Positions 56,273 through 64,000 of a DNA stretch of 64,000 bases are shown piece by piece. The stretch covers positions 3,483,119 to 3,547,118 of the forward strand of contig NZ_MQWB01000001.1 in NCBI RefSeq assembly GCF_002257665.1, in the 5' to 3' direction. Below the pieces are notes generated by a model. The model was not told the DNA's origin. It saw nothing but the letters and a program-made list of their open reading frames with translations, and did no database searches. A program made the translations under genes and the position numbers. The DNA comes from Rubricoccus marinus (GTDB lineage: Bacteria; Bacteroidota; Rhodothermia; Rhodothermales; Rubricoccaceae). Numbering within the stretch: the stretch's first letter is position 1; each line of letters begins with the position of its first letter.

Positions 56273-57253
56273 ATGGAGAACCCCCGCATCTGGTTCGACG
56301 GCAAGCTCGTGAACCACGAGGACGCGACCGTCCATGTCCTCTCCCACGTCCTTCACTACGGCTCGTCCGTCTTCGAGGGGATCCGGTGCTACAAAACCGA
56401 CAAAGGCTCGGCCGTTTTCCGCCTCCGCGAGCACATGCGCCGCTTGGTGGACTCCGCCAAGATCCACCGGATGGAGATCGACTACGACCTCGACACGCTC
56501 TGCGACGCCGTCGTAGAAACCATCGAGGACAGCGGCCTGGACGCCTGCTACATCCGGCCGCTCACCTTCCGGGGGCACGGCAAGATGGGCGTCAACCCGC
56601 TCAACAACCCCGTCCGCACCATTATCGCGGTTTGGGAGTGGGGGCAATACCTCGGGCCGGAGGCCTTGGAGAACGGCGTGGACGTGCAGGTCGCCTCGTG
56701 GAGCCGCCCGGCGCCCAACACCATCCCCGCGATGGCAAAGGCAGGTGGCAACTACATCGGCTCGTCGCTCATCAAGATGGACGCCATCAAGAACGGGTTC
56801 GCCGAGGGCATCGCGCTGACCGTGGACGGCTACCTCTCCGAGGGCTCGGGCGAGAACCTGTTCATCATCCGCGACGGCGTGATCCACACCCCACCCGCGG
56901 CCTTCTCCATCCTGCCGGGCATCACTCGCGATAGCATCATCACCATCGCGCGGGAGCGCGGTTACGAGGTGCGCGAGGTGGCCATGCCCCGCGAGGCGCT
57001 CTACATCGCAGACGAGGTGTTCTTCACCGGCACGGCCGCCGAGGTCACCCCCGTCCGCTCCGTGGATCACCACGTCGTCGGCGGAGGCACGCGCGGCCCC
57101 ATCACGACCGAACTGCAGACGGCGCTCTTCGACGTGCTGCACCGCGGAGAGGACTCCCACGGCTGGCTCCGCTTCGTCGGAGACGCTGCGCCAGAGGCCT
57201 CTGGCGACGGCGTCGCGAGCGGCACGAAGTCGCCCGAGGTCAACGTGGCCTAG
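56273..57253 (+). CDS. ilvE: Branched-chain amino acid aminotransferase
   Basis: 326 residues. PLP lysine K156 ([15 protein letters not shown]), [35 protein letters not shown] and [16 protein letters not shown]. It makes Leu, Ile and Val from their 2-oxo acids. The C-terminal ~25 residues ([13 protein letters not shown]) are low complexity and motif-encoded. A TATATTCT box (56181-56188) lies 85 bp upstream. Confidence 0.95.
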   Translation: MENPRIWFDGKLVNHEDATVHVLSHVLHYGSSVFEGIRCYKTDKGSAVFRLREHMRRLVDSAKIHRMEIDYDLDTLCDAVVETIEDSGLDACYIRPLTFRGHGKMGVNPLNNPVRTIIAVWEWGQYLGPEALENGVDVQVASWSRPAPNTIPAMAKAGGNYIGSSLIKMDAIKNGFAEGIALTVDGYLSEGSGENLFIIRDGVIHTPPAAFSILPGITRDSIITIARERGYEVREVAMPREALYIADEVFFTGTAAEVTPVRSVDHHVVGGGTRGPITTELQTALFDVLHRGEDSHGWLRFVGDAAPEASGDGVASGTKSPEVNVA

Positions 57254-57351
57254 CGCCCGTAGGCCGGATCGTTTCTGCGCGGGGCGCCTCTTCGGGGGCG
57301 CCCCGCGTGCGTGAGGGGCCCTACCTTCACCGACCCTCACCCGGCCGACGC

Positions 57352-59142
57352 ATGACGATCCGACTCGCGCCTCTGGCGCTCGTGCTTCTCCTCACCCCTC
57401 TCGCCTCCACCGCCCAGACCGACCTCGACGGCTCCGCAACGCCACGGCAGGGGACCCTCCGAGCGTCCTCCGCGACTCCGGCGGTGTTGGACATCCAGAT
57501 CGCGCCAGAGGCCGAGAACCCGGTCGCGGACTGCCCCGGCTACTTCACGCTCGGCGCTCCAGACGCCGTAGTGGACTGGGAGGGCGGCGGCAGCGCTCTC
57601 CGGGTCTGGGTCCGCTCCGCTCTGGATGGCGTGCTGATCGTGCAGGCACCGACTGGCGAGACGCTCTGCGAGGACGACACCGACGGCGTGCAGCCCGCCA
57701 TCCAGATCGGGCAGGCGCAGGCGGGCCGCTACGCCGTCTGGGTGGGCGCGTTCACGCCGACGACCGACGCCTCGCCAGCGGCGACGCTGTACGCCGGCCC
57801 TCCGCCGCCAGAGGTCTCGCTTCAGGAGCCGGGCGCCTCCACGGCTCGTCTTGAAATGGAGGACAGCGACCTCACGCTCGCGGAAGAGAGCCGCTCTATG
57901 AACACCGCGGTCGCGGCTCTCGGCTTGCCCGACCGCTGCATGGGCTTTATCGGAACGGCTCCGATGGCGGTCGTAAGCGGTGACGGCCCCTACACCGTTA
58001 CGGCGTCCTCCAGCGCGGACCTTGTCCTCGCCATCCGCACGGCCTCTGGCGACTGGCTGTGCGACGACGACAGCGGCCCAGACAAGGACCCAGCGGTCTA
58101 CATCACGGCTGCTGGCGAGCACACCGTCTGGGTCGGCACGTTCCGCGGGCACGCCCGTGGCGAGGCGCCAGAGGCCGGGCTCCGCGTAACGCGAGAGACC
58201 GTCGTGGAGGACCAGCTCCCCATTCTGCCCCCTCCCCCGCCACCAGCCGAGCGGGTGTACTTCTCCGAGGGCTCCTACACGCCGATCGACCTCACCTCGC
58301 GCGGCTTCCCCGTGCCTCTGGCGACGCAGAGCGAGATGGCGCAGGTGAACGTCACGGCGATGGGCGAGACCGCCAACCCCATTTCGGGCGCCGCCTGCGC
58401 GGGCTTTATCCCCGAGTCGGCCTCGGCCACGATCGAGTTCGGCGGCGCAGGGCCGCTCACGATCACCGCGGAAACCCAGAGCGGCGACCTCGTGATGGTG
58501 GCCAAGACGGCCTCTGGCGACTGGTTCTGCAGCGATGACGCCAGCGGCCAGGACCCCGCCATCGAGATCGCCAACCCCGGCGGAGACGTGATGGTCTGGG
58601 TCGGCACGTTCTCCCAAGGCGACGAGGCTCCAACGGTTCTGACGGCGCACCGTGCGGAGTTGATCGACGTGCTGCCTGAGGAAGAGCAGATCTACGACGA
58701 CTACCTGGAGATCATGGAGGGCGGCGTCGCGTCGTATTCCAGCGGCACGTACTCCGGCTCCGGCCTTTCGCCAGAGGCCGACGCTCCATCGCTGACGCTC
58801 GGCGCGGAGTCCAGCGTGGGAGTGGGCGGCACGGTGTCTACCCCCGTCTCGGGCGACGCGTGCGCAGGGTTCATCTCGGCGGCGCCCTCAGCGGTGGTCG
58901 CTGCAGGCGACGGCACACTGGCCTTCTACGCCTCTGGCGAGGAGGACCTCACGATGACCGTCCGCACGCCGAACGGCGACTGGTTCTGCAGCGACGACCA
59001 CATCGGTCTGGACCCAGGCATTGAGGTGTCCTCTGGCGGCGACGGGATGTATGCGATCTGGCTCGGCACCTTTACGCCGCTCCAGACGCCCTCGGCGGCG
59101 CGGCTCATCGTGGAAGAAGGCTCGCTCCGCTCCACGCGCTAG
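57352..59142 (+). CDS. Secreted protein with four tandem pre-peptidase-like domains
   Basis: 596 residues. Signal peptide (1-21), then four divergent copies of a ~110-130-residue beta domain. Each has a C-x-G-F/Y start, then a pattern close to RTxxGDWxCxDD, DPxIxI and a final VWVGTF. Units end near 115, 270, 415 and 580, with a Pro-rich linker before the third. Each unit keeps two cysteines. The domain resembles PPC-like beta sandwiches seen beside secreted S1 peptidases; no catalytic domain is present. Function unknown. Confidence 0.75.
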   Translation: MTIRLAPLALVLLLTPLASTAQTDLDGSATPRQGTLRASSATPAVLDIQIAPEAENPVADCPGYFTLGAPDAVVDWEGGGSALRVWVRSALDGVLIVQAPTGETLCEDDTDGVQPAIQIGQAQAGRYAVWVGAFTPTTDASPAATLYAGPPPPEVSLQEPGASTARLEMEDSDLTLAEESRSMNTAVAALGLPDRCMGFIGTAPMAVVSGDGPYTVTASSSADLVLAIRTASGDWLCDDDSGPDKDPAVYITAAGEHTVWVGTFRGHARGEAPEAGLRVTRETVVEDQLPILPPPPPPAERVYFSEGSYTPIDLTSRGFPVPLATQSEMAQVNVTAMGETANPISGAACAGFIPESASATIEFGGAGPLTITAETQSGDLVMVAKTASGDWFCSDDASGQDPAIEIANPGGDVMVWVGTFSQGDEAPTVLTAHRAELIDVLPEEEQIYDDYLEIMEGGVASYSSGTYSGSGLSPEADAPSLTLGAESSVGVGGTVSTPVSGDACAGFISAAPSAVVAAGDGTLAFYASGEEDLTMTVRTPNGDWFCSDDHIGLDPGIEVSSGGDGMYAIWLGTFTPLQTPSAARLIVEEGSLRSTR

Positions 59143-59255
59143 CAACGAGCGCTTTTGCGCGCACACAACCGTACCGTCGCGCCGTCTGGGCTGGCAACAT
59201 CCACCCGCGGCGCGGCGTTTGCATACCTCAAGGATCACCCCTTCCCCCGGAGACC

Positions 59256-59720
59256 ATGCAGACGCTACTACGACTCTCGACCCTCGCGCTTGCGCTTGTG
59301 CTCACCACCGGTAGCGCGCTCGCGCAGCCGGACCGCAACGGATCGCCCGCCGTGACGATGAGCGTCAGCGGCGACGCCGTCGCCTCCTCTCCCGTGCAGG
59401 CGGGCGGCAATGACCGCGTGGCCGTGCAAGGCAGCGGATGCTCGGGCTTCATCACCAACGCCACGCCGACCGCCGCCGTTACGTGGAGCGGCAGCGGCGC
59501 CCTCTCCATCTACGCGACCTCCGCTGGCGACGCGACGATCGTGATTTCGGACCCAGATGGCCGCTGGCACTGCAGCGACGATGCCGACCGCAGCAACGCC
59601 AACCCGGCCATCACATTCGCGCAGGGCAAAGCCGGCAAGTACCTCGTCTGGGTCGGCATGATCGACGCGGGCAAGGCCAGCGCGACGCTCAAGGCCAAGA
59701 GCGGCCAGCCCGCCTGGTAG
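59256..59720 (+). CDS. Secreted single-domain paralogue of the four-domain protein
   Basis: 154 residues. Signal peptide (1-23), then one copy of the same domain: GCSGFITNATPTAAVTWSG, DPDGRWHCSDD, NPAITF and KYLVWVGMID. It lies 113 bp downstream on the same strand, so the pair probably arose by duplication and may be expressed together. It ends at TAG abutting CCTCTGGCG and is followed by a canonical terminator. Confidence 0.78.
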   Translation: MQTLLRLSTLALALVLTTGSALAQPDRNGSPAVTMSVSGDAVASSPVQAGGNDRVAVQGSGCSGFITNATPTAAVTWSGSGALSIYATSAGDATIVISDPDGRWHCSDDADRSNANPAITFAQGKAGKYLVWVGMIDAGKASATLKAKSGQPAW

Positions 59721-59759
59721 CCTCTGGCGTGGCGCTCTCGCGCTTCGCACGCATGCAAA

Positions 59760-59795
59760 CGCCTCTGGTGACCTGATGTCGCCAGAGGCGTTTTT
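59760..59795 (+). terminator. Rho-independent terminator built from an inverted pair of the iterated motif
   Basis: CGCCTCTGGTGAC, loop CTGAT, then GTCGCCAGAGGCG (59778-59790), then TTTTT. The 13-bp stem has one T-G wobble. The right arm is an exact CGCCAGAGGC; the left differs by one base (CCTCTGGTG). Confidence 0.9.
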
Positions 59796-59813
59796 CTGTT
59801 CTAGCGTTTCTGC

Positions 59814-60701
59814 CTACTGCGCTCCGGTGAGAACCACGAAGTCGTCGGTGCCCATCTCGGGAACGGCACCAGAGGCCGGAGCCATGGTCACAACGAGGAT
59901 GCGAGCCTGAGACGCGAGGCGCCGGACGTGCTCGGGAATGCCGAGTCCGCCCGCGCTGTGGAAGCTGCCGTTGACGTGGACCGCCAGAGGCTGCTCGCCG
60001 GCCTGCGCCATCGCGTCCACCATGGCCTGAGCCATCGTGGCGTCGCGGAGGTTTTGAGCGGCCAGCATTCCGTCTACGCTTGGCATCCCAGGGATGGCGC
60101 CGTGGCTCCCCATGTCGCCCATGAGCGCGGTGAACTTCGTCGCCAGCAGCTCAGACGGCGGCGCGACGGGGGCCGGCATCGTGGCCCGGGCCTCTGGCGA
60201 GAGCGCGTCGAGCGCGTCGACGCTGCCCTCGCGCGAGACGAGGCTGACGTAGCGCTTCGGCGCGTTTGTACCCACGACCGGGATCCCGTTCGTGATGGAG
60301 AACTCCACGAGCGGGCGGTAGTCGCGGGCGTAGTTGGGCCACGGGCGAGACGCCGCGGTCATGTCTTGTTCGCGGATCACGCCCGAGGCGTACTCGTCCA
60401 GCACGCCTTGCACGTCGGTCTCGAACATCTCCATGCCGAGCACCACGCCTCTGGCGCCGCCGTAGCGCTCGTGGAGCGCGCGGAGGATGTGGAGCTGGAC
60501 GACGTGGCCGAGCGAGTCGTCGTGGATCTCGCCGAGGAAGACCACGTCCGCATCGGCTGCGGCGTTGACGATGTCACCAAGCGTAACGGCATGACCGTCG
60601 CGCGAGGTGACGGCCACAGACCCCGCGAGCGAATCGGGGGTCTGGGCGTGCGCGGCCATGGCGCTAGAGGCGAGGATCAGGAGAGCGAGGAGGCGTTTCA
60701 T
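59814..60701 (-). CDS. ChaN-like (Tiki superfamily) secreted protein, possible heme binder
   Basis: 295 residues. Signal peptide (1-19), then VVFLGEIHDDSLGHVVQLHI and VVLGMEMFETDVQGVLDEYA, typical of ChaN/DUF399. ChaN of Campylobacter is an iron-regulated heme-binding lipoprotein; this one has no lipobox cysteine, so it is probably periplasmic or secreted. The start overlaps the helicase stop (ATGA). Confidence 0.85.
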   Translation of the reverse strand: MKRLLALLILASSAMAAHAQTPDSLAGSVAVTSRDGHAVTLGDIVNAAADADVVFLGEIHDDSLGHVVQLHILRALHERYGGARGVVLGMEMFETDVQGVLDEYASGVIREQDMTAASRPWPNYARDYRPLVEFSITNGIPVVGTNAPKRYVSLVSREGSVDALDALSPEARATMPAPVAPPSELLATKFTALMGDMGSHGAIPGMPSVDGMLAAQNLRDATMAQAMVDAMAQAGEQPLAVHVNGSFHSAGGLGIPEHVRRLASQARILVVTMAPASGAVPEMGTDDFVVLTGAQ

Positions 60702-62410
60702 GCGTCGTCGTCGGTTTTGCGACGGCGCGAGCGCGAGCGGCTGCGCTTCTTCTTGGGTGCCTCGTCGTCTGCACCGTCATCGTCGTTGCGGCGGCTCGTG
60801 GTCTCGTCGTCGCCAGAGGCCTCTGGCGCGTCGTCCTCATCGCGGGCGCGCGTGTCCTCCCGGTCGTCGTCGTCGTCGTGGTCGCGGCGGCGCTTGCGGG
60901 AGCGGGGCTTCTCGTCCCCGTCCTCATCGCGGCGGCGCTTTTTGCGGGGCTTCTCGTCCTCGCCAGAGGCGTCGTCGGCCTCTGGCGCGGGCGTGACCTC
61001 GTGGAGGCTCTGGCGGTAGGCGTCGTCCAGGAGCATCGCGAGGATCTCCGGGTTGTCCTCCTCCACGAGCTGCCGGGCGACGGAGATGAAGCGCGCGGCG
61101 CGCTCCACGTCCATCGCGGAGCGGTCGCGCATGCGGTCCTCCAGGCGGTTCGTCAGGCGCTCGCCGACGCGGCGGCCCAACTCGTCGTCCGTCGGAAGCT
61201 CGCGCGTCTCGATCGGGATGTCGTACTTCTTGATGAGGTCCGCGATGGCCGTCCGCTCGTGCGCGGCGAACAGCGTGGTGGACGTGCCGCTCTTGCCTGC
61301 GCGGGCCGTGCGGCCGGAGCGGTGCACGTAGTACTCCTTGTCCTGCGGGATGTCGAACTGGAAGACGTGGCTGAGGTCGCTCACGTCGATGCCTCTGGCG
61401 GCGACGTCGGTCGCGACGAGGATGCGGAGCTTGCCGGCGCGCAAGCGGCCCATCACCTTTTCGCGGGCCTTCTGCGTGAGGTCGGACGAGATGCCATCGG
61501 CGTCGTAGCCGAAGTTCTGCAGGAACGTCGCGAGGTACTCCACCTGCCGCTTCGTGTTGGCGAAGACGATGGCGGAGGACGGGTTCTCCCACTCGATCAG
61601 CTTGGCGAGCGCGCGGTCTTTCTCCATCGGCGGGACCTCGACGGCGTAGTGCGTCATCATGTCCACATGGATGCGTCCGCCGGCGGGCGCGAGGAAGACG
61701 GGATCGGTCAGGAACTCCCGGCCGACGCGCTGCACCTGGTAGGGCATCGTGGCGGAGAACATGGCCGAGACGCGCTCCTTGGGCAGGAAGCGCTTGAGCT
61801 TGCGCATGTCCGGGTAGAAGCCCATGCTCAACATCTCGTCGGCCTCGTCCAGCACGAGCATCTTGAGCCCGTCCAGGCGGAGCGTGCGGCTCTCGATGTG
61901 GTCCAGCACGCGGCCGGGCGTGCCGATCACGACCTCGACGCCGGCCTTGAACGCCTCGATCTGCGGGCCGTACGACGTGCCGCCGTAGACGGCGACGGCG
62001 CGGACGCGCTCGTCCTCTGGCGCGGCGGCGTTCATCTTCTCAAACTCGCCGTGGATCTGGCGGGCCAGCTCGCGGGTCGGGCAGAGCACGAGCGCCTGCG
62101 TGACGCCGGCGTCGGGGTCCAGCATGTCCAGCATGGGCAGCAGGAAGGCGCCGGTCTTGCCGGAGCCCGTCCGGCTCTGCACGACCACGTCGCGGCCGTC
62201 CAGCGTGTGCGGGATCGCCTGCGCCTGAACGGGCATCAGCGATTCCCAGCCGAGCGCCTCAACGCCCTCACGGACGGTATCGGGCAGCGAGTCCAGCGTG
62301 GCGAGCGGCGCGTCCTCGGCCGGGTCCTCGAAAGGCGTCTGGGTGGGGTTGTCCTCTTTGCGCTGCTTCTGGGCAGTGCTCGTGAGGTCGATCTGAAGGG
62401 CGTAGGCCAA
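60698..62410 (-). CDS. DEAD-box ATP-dependent RNA helicase
   Basis: About 570 residues. Q motif and Walker A SRTGSGKTGA, PTRELARQ, DEAD, SAT, and HRSGRTARAG are intact. The C-terminal ~110 residues are a highly charged Arg/Lys/Asp tail. No ATG fits: the most likely start is TTG at 62410, before AYALQIDLTS. It probably unwinds structured RNA, in ribosome assembly or cold response. Confidence 0.93.
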   Translation of the reverse strand: MAYALQIDLTSTAQKQRKEDNPTQTPFEDPAEDAPLATLDSLPDTVREGVEALGWESLMPVQAQAIPHTLDGRDVVVQSRTGSGKTGAFLLPMLDMLDPDAGVTQALVLCPTRELARQIHGEFEKMNAAAPEDERVRAVAVYGGTSYGPQIEAFKAGVEVVIGTPGRVLDHIESRTLRLDGLKMLVLDEADEMLSMGFYPDMRKLKRFLPKERVSAMFSATMPYQVQRVGREFLTDPVFLAPAGGRIHVDMMTHYAVEVPPMEKDRALAKLIEWENPSSAIVFANTKRQVEYLATFLQNFGYDADGISSDLTQKAREKVMGRLRAGKLRILVATDVAARGIDVSDLSHVFQFDIPQDKEYYVHRSGRTARAGKSGTSTTLFAAHERTAIADLIKKYDIPIETRELPTDDELGRRVGERLTNRLEDRMRDRSAMDVERAARFISVARQLVEEDNPEILAMLLDDAYRQSLHEVTPAPEADDASGEDEKPRKKRRRDEDGDEKPRSRKRRRDHDDDDDREDTRARDEDDAPEASGDDETTSRRNDDDGADDEAPKKKRSRSRSRRRKTDDDA

Positions 62411-62625
62411 AGGTCTTGGAGAATGCGGGATGTCTCGCCAGAGGCTCGGGCCTCGCGGGACTGAAACGACCGCGCACCTCTGTTTTCTCGTGGACGCGGC
62501 CAGCGATGGTTCAGGATACACGCGGCTCTCGCGTCCGGTTGCTGCGCGCGGCTCTCTTCCGCAGAGTTTCCCGGCGCGCCGGCTCGCCAGAGGCTACTCG
62601 CGGCGCTGGCCTCTGGCGCCAGAGG

Positions 62626-63306
62626 CTAGAGGCCGATTCGGAGGCCGACCGTTGGAACGGTCTCGCCTGTTGGCGCCCGGTGCGCAGACGCAGACGCGGT
62701 GTACCCCACAACGGACCCCGCAGCCGCCCCCGCCGTGTAGGCGAGAAACCCGAGTCCAGAAACGAGCAAGCCGTCCGTAATCAACGGATCTGGATCGTCA
62801 TCTCCCCGACTCCTGCTGCGCTCCATCTGAAACCCGATCTCCACCAAGACGAGGCCAGGAACGACGCCGAGCGCGGCCCCGCCCACAGCGCCCAGCAGCG
62901 TTCCATCTTCTCCCAACGCCTGGCCCATCGCGTAGACGGCCGTTCCGCTGACGGCGGGAAGCGCGAGCGCCGGCACGATGGACTCCGCCCCGACGCTCAG
63001 CGCTACCGTGCCGACCGACGCGGCGACGCCCGTAGCAATCAGCAAGAGCCTATTTCCAGAACTGCGGGAAACGACGAGCGCGATGCCCCCTTCCCCTTCT
63101 ACTTGCTCATGAGAGACGCTCGCGCCAGCCTCGGGCAGCACGAGCACGCTTTCGAGCAGCCCACCAGAGGCCTGACCCACCGCCTCTGACGAAAGGCTGC
63201 TCCGCTCGCCAGAGGCGTCTGCAAGATGCTTGGGGTGAACGGAACCCGCCTCTTGCGCTAGGGTCGGCGCGGCAACGAACAGGAAAGCGAGCAGAGCGAA
63301 ACGCAT
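62626..63306 (-). CDS. Secreted or membrane hypothetical protein
   Basis: 226 residues. Signal peptide (MRFALLAFLFVAAPTLAQ), then three or four hydrophobic Gly/Ala-rich stretches (LLLIATGVAASVGTVALSVG, GAVGGAALGVVPGLVLVEIG, LLVSGLGFLAYTAGAAAGSV). Likely membrane-embedded; not recognised. The TAG stop overlaps an exact 18-bp palindrome (62609-62626). Confidence 0.6.
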   Translation of the reverse strand: MRFALLAFLFVAAPTLAQEAGSVHPKHLADASGERSSLSSEAVGQASGGLLESVLVLPEAGASVSHEQVEGEGGIALVVSRSSGNRLLLIATGVAASVGTVALSVGAESIVPALALPAVSGTAVYAMGQALGEDGTLLGAVGGAALGVVPGLVLVEIGFQMERSRSRGDDDPDPLITDGLLVSGLGFLAYTAGAAAGSVVGYTASASAHRAPTGETVPTVGLRIGL

Positions 63307-63364
63307 GTCACGGGCGGTTGAAGGGTCCGCAAGCTATACCGCCCGTGAACCCGTTCCTGACCAT

Positions 63365-64000
63365 CTACATCGCCATCCCGCCGTCCACGTGGAGCGTGTG
63401 GCCGGTGACGTACGTGGACGCGTCCGAGAGCAGGAAGAGCACCGCCGCCGCGATGTCCTCGGGTTGGCCGAGCCGCTTGAGCGGGATCTGCTCCTTCATG
63501 TGCCCGGTCACGTTCTCGCCCAGATCCGCCGTCATGTCGGTCTTGATGTAGCCGGGCGCGACCACGTTGGCACGCACGCCGCGTCCGCCCAGCTCGCGCG
63601 CCAGGCTCTTGGTGAACCCGATCAGTCCGGCTTTGCTCGCGGCGTAGTTGGCCTGCCCCGCGTTGCCCGTTACGCCCACAACCGACGAGATGGTGACGAT
63701 GCTTCCGGCGCGCTGCTTCATCATCGGGCGGTAAGCCGCCTTGCAGACGTGGAACGCGCCCGTGAGGTTGGTCGAGATCACGGCCTCCCAGTCCTCTGGC
63801 GTCATGCGGATCATCAGCCCATCGCGCGTGATCCCGGCGTTGACGACCAGCCCGTCGATCTGCCCCCACGCATCCACGACGGACTGCACGGCGCCAGCGG
63901 CCTGCTCGGGATCGCCGGCGTCGGCCTGGATGGCGAGGGCGCGCTCGGCTCCGCCGAGTTGCTCGGCGAGGGCGTTGGCGGTCTCGGACGACGAGCGGTA
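63365..64000 (-). CDS. fabG: 3-oxoacyl-ACP reductase (partial, N-terminus outside)
   Basis: 212 residues of a short-chain dehydrogenase; the 5' end lies right of the window. NAG motif LVVNAGITRDGL, catalytic Ser in ISSVVG, YAASK, and ARELGGRGVRANVVAPGYIK then TGHTLHVDGGMAM, which is the FabG C-terminus. It reduces 3-oxoacyl-ACP in fatty acid synthesis. Confidence 0.94.
   Translation of the reverse strand, partial: YRSSSETANALAEQLGGAERALAIQADAGDPEQAAGAVQSVVDAWGQIDGLVVNAGITRDGLMIRMTPEDWEAVISTNLTGAFHVCKAAYRPMMKQRAGSIVTISSVVGVTGNAGQANYAASKAGLIGFTKSLARELGGRGVRANVVAPGYIKTDMTADLGENVTGHMKEQIPLKRLGQPEDIAAAVLFLLSDASTYVTGHTLHVDGGMAM

Noticed and set aside
60878-62464. Plus-strand open frame of ~528 codons
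   Set aside because: Antisense to the DEAD-box helicase with all motifs; no recognisable domain.

Overview
The window is very GC-rich, gene-dense chromosomal DNA with no rRNA, prophage, transposase or CRISPR array. It most likely comes from a marine member of the Rhodothermota (Rubricoccus/Rubrivirga-like) or a close Bacteroidota relative. Reasons: two secreted proteins with type IX-secretion-style C-terminal sorting domains, a TonB receptor with an N-terminal carboxypeptidase-like domain, DUF4159 and DUF1028 proteins, a carotenoid hydroxylase, and two promoters of Bacteroidota layout (TTG, 18 bases, TAnnTTTG-like). The taxonomic call is inference from gene content.

Layout. 1-7 kb: end of CTP synthase, Nudix hydrolase, tRNA-Glu, acetyltransferase, hydrolase lipoprotein, FecA-like TonB receptor, MFS exporter. 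7.4-17.7 kb: a minus-strand heme cluster, transcribed hemA-hemC-hemD-hemB-hemQ-hemE-hemH-hemY-hemL. It covers the route from glutamyl-tRNA to heme through coproporphyrin. A MerR-type regulator diverges from its head. 18.8-27 kb: a hydrolase, a VOC protein, an outer-membrane protein, and a metal-uptake operon (DtxR-type repressor with its operator, binding protein, ATPase, two permeases with winged-helix tails), interrupted by a four-helix-bundle cassette. 27-37 kb: BtpA-like protein, S41 protease, TatC, phosphoribosyltransferase, SHMT, DUF proteins, class IV aminotransferase, acyltransferase. 37-48 kb: CrtZ, GGQ peptide-release protein, secreted endonuclease, histidine kinase, folA-thyA, two M23 peptidases, dehydrogenase, FAD monooxygenase, cupin. 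48-64 kb: beta-barrel protein, YchF, HAF-repeat protein, phosphatase, NusB, ComEC, IlvE, two secreted proteins sharing one repeat domain, ChaN-like protein, DEAD-box helicase, and the start of fabG beyond the right edge.

The outstanding feature is a highly iterated 10-mer, GCCTCTGGCG / CGCCAGAGGC, at about 6-8 exact 9-mer cores per kb where counted, against roughly 0.03 per kb expected. It occurs in both orientations inside genes (read as ASG, PLA, PEA, ARG, RQR, rarely LWR) and in spacers. It also forms 18-bp palindromes, often just after stop codons, and at least one canonical terminator. This usage resembles DNA uptake sequences of naturally competent bacteria, and a full-length comEC lies in the window. 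A HIP1-like genomic word is the main alternative.

Spacers hold other repeats: three related ~180-bp elements with ATTCCC-N8-GGGAAT-type ends, a 123-bp nested inverted repeat, and spacers made of 7-10-bp quasi-tandem words arranged as inverted repeats.
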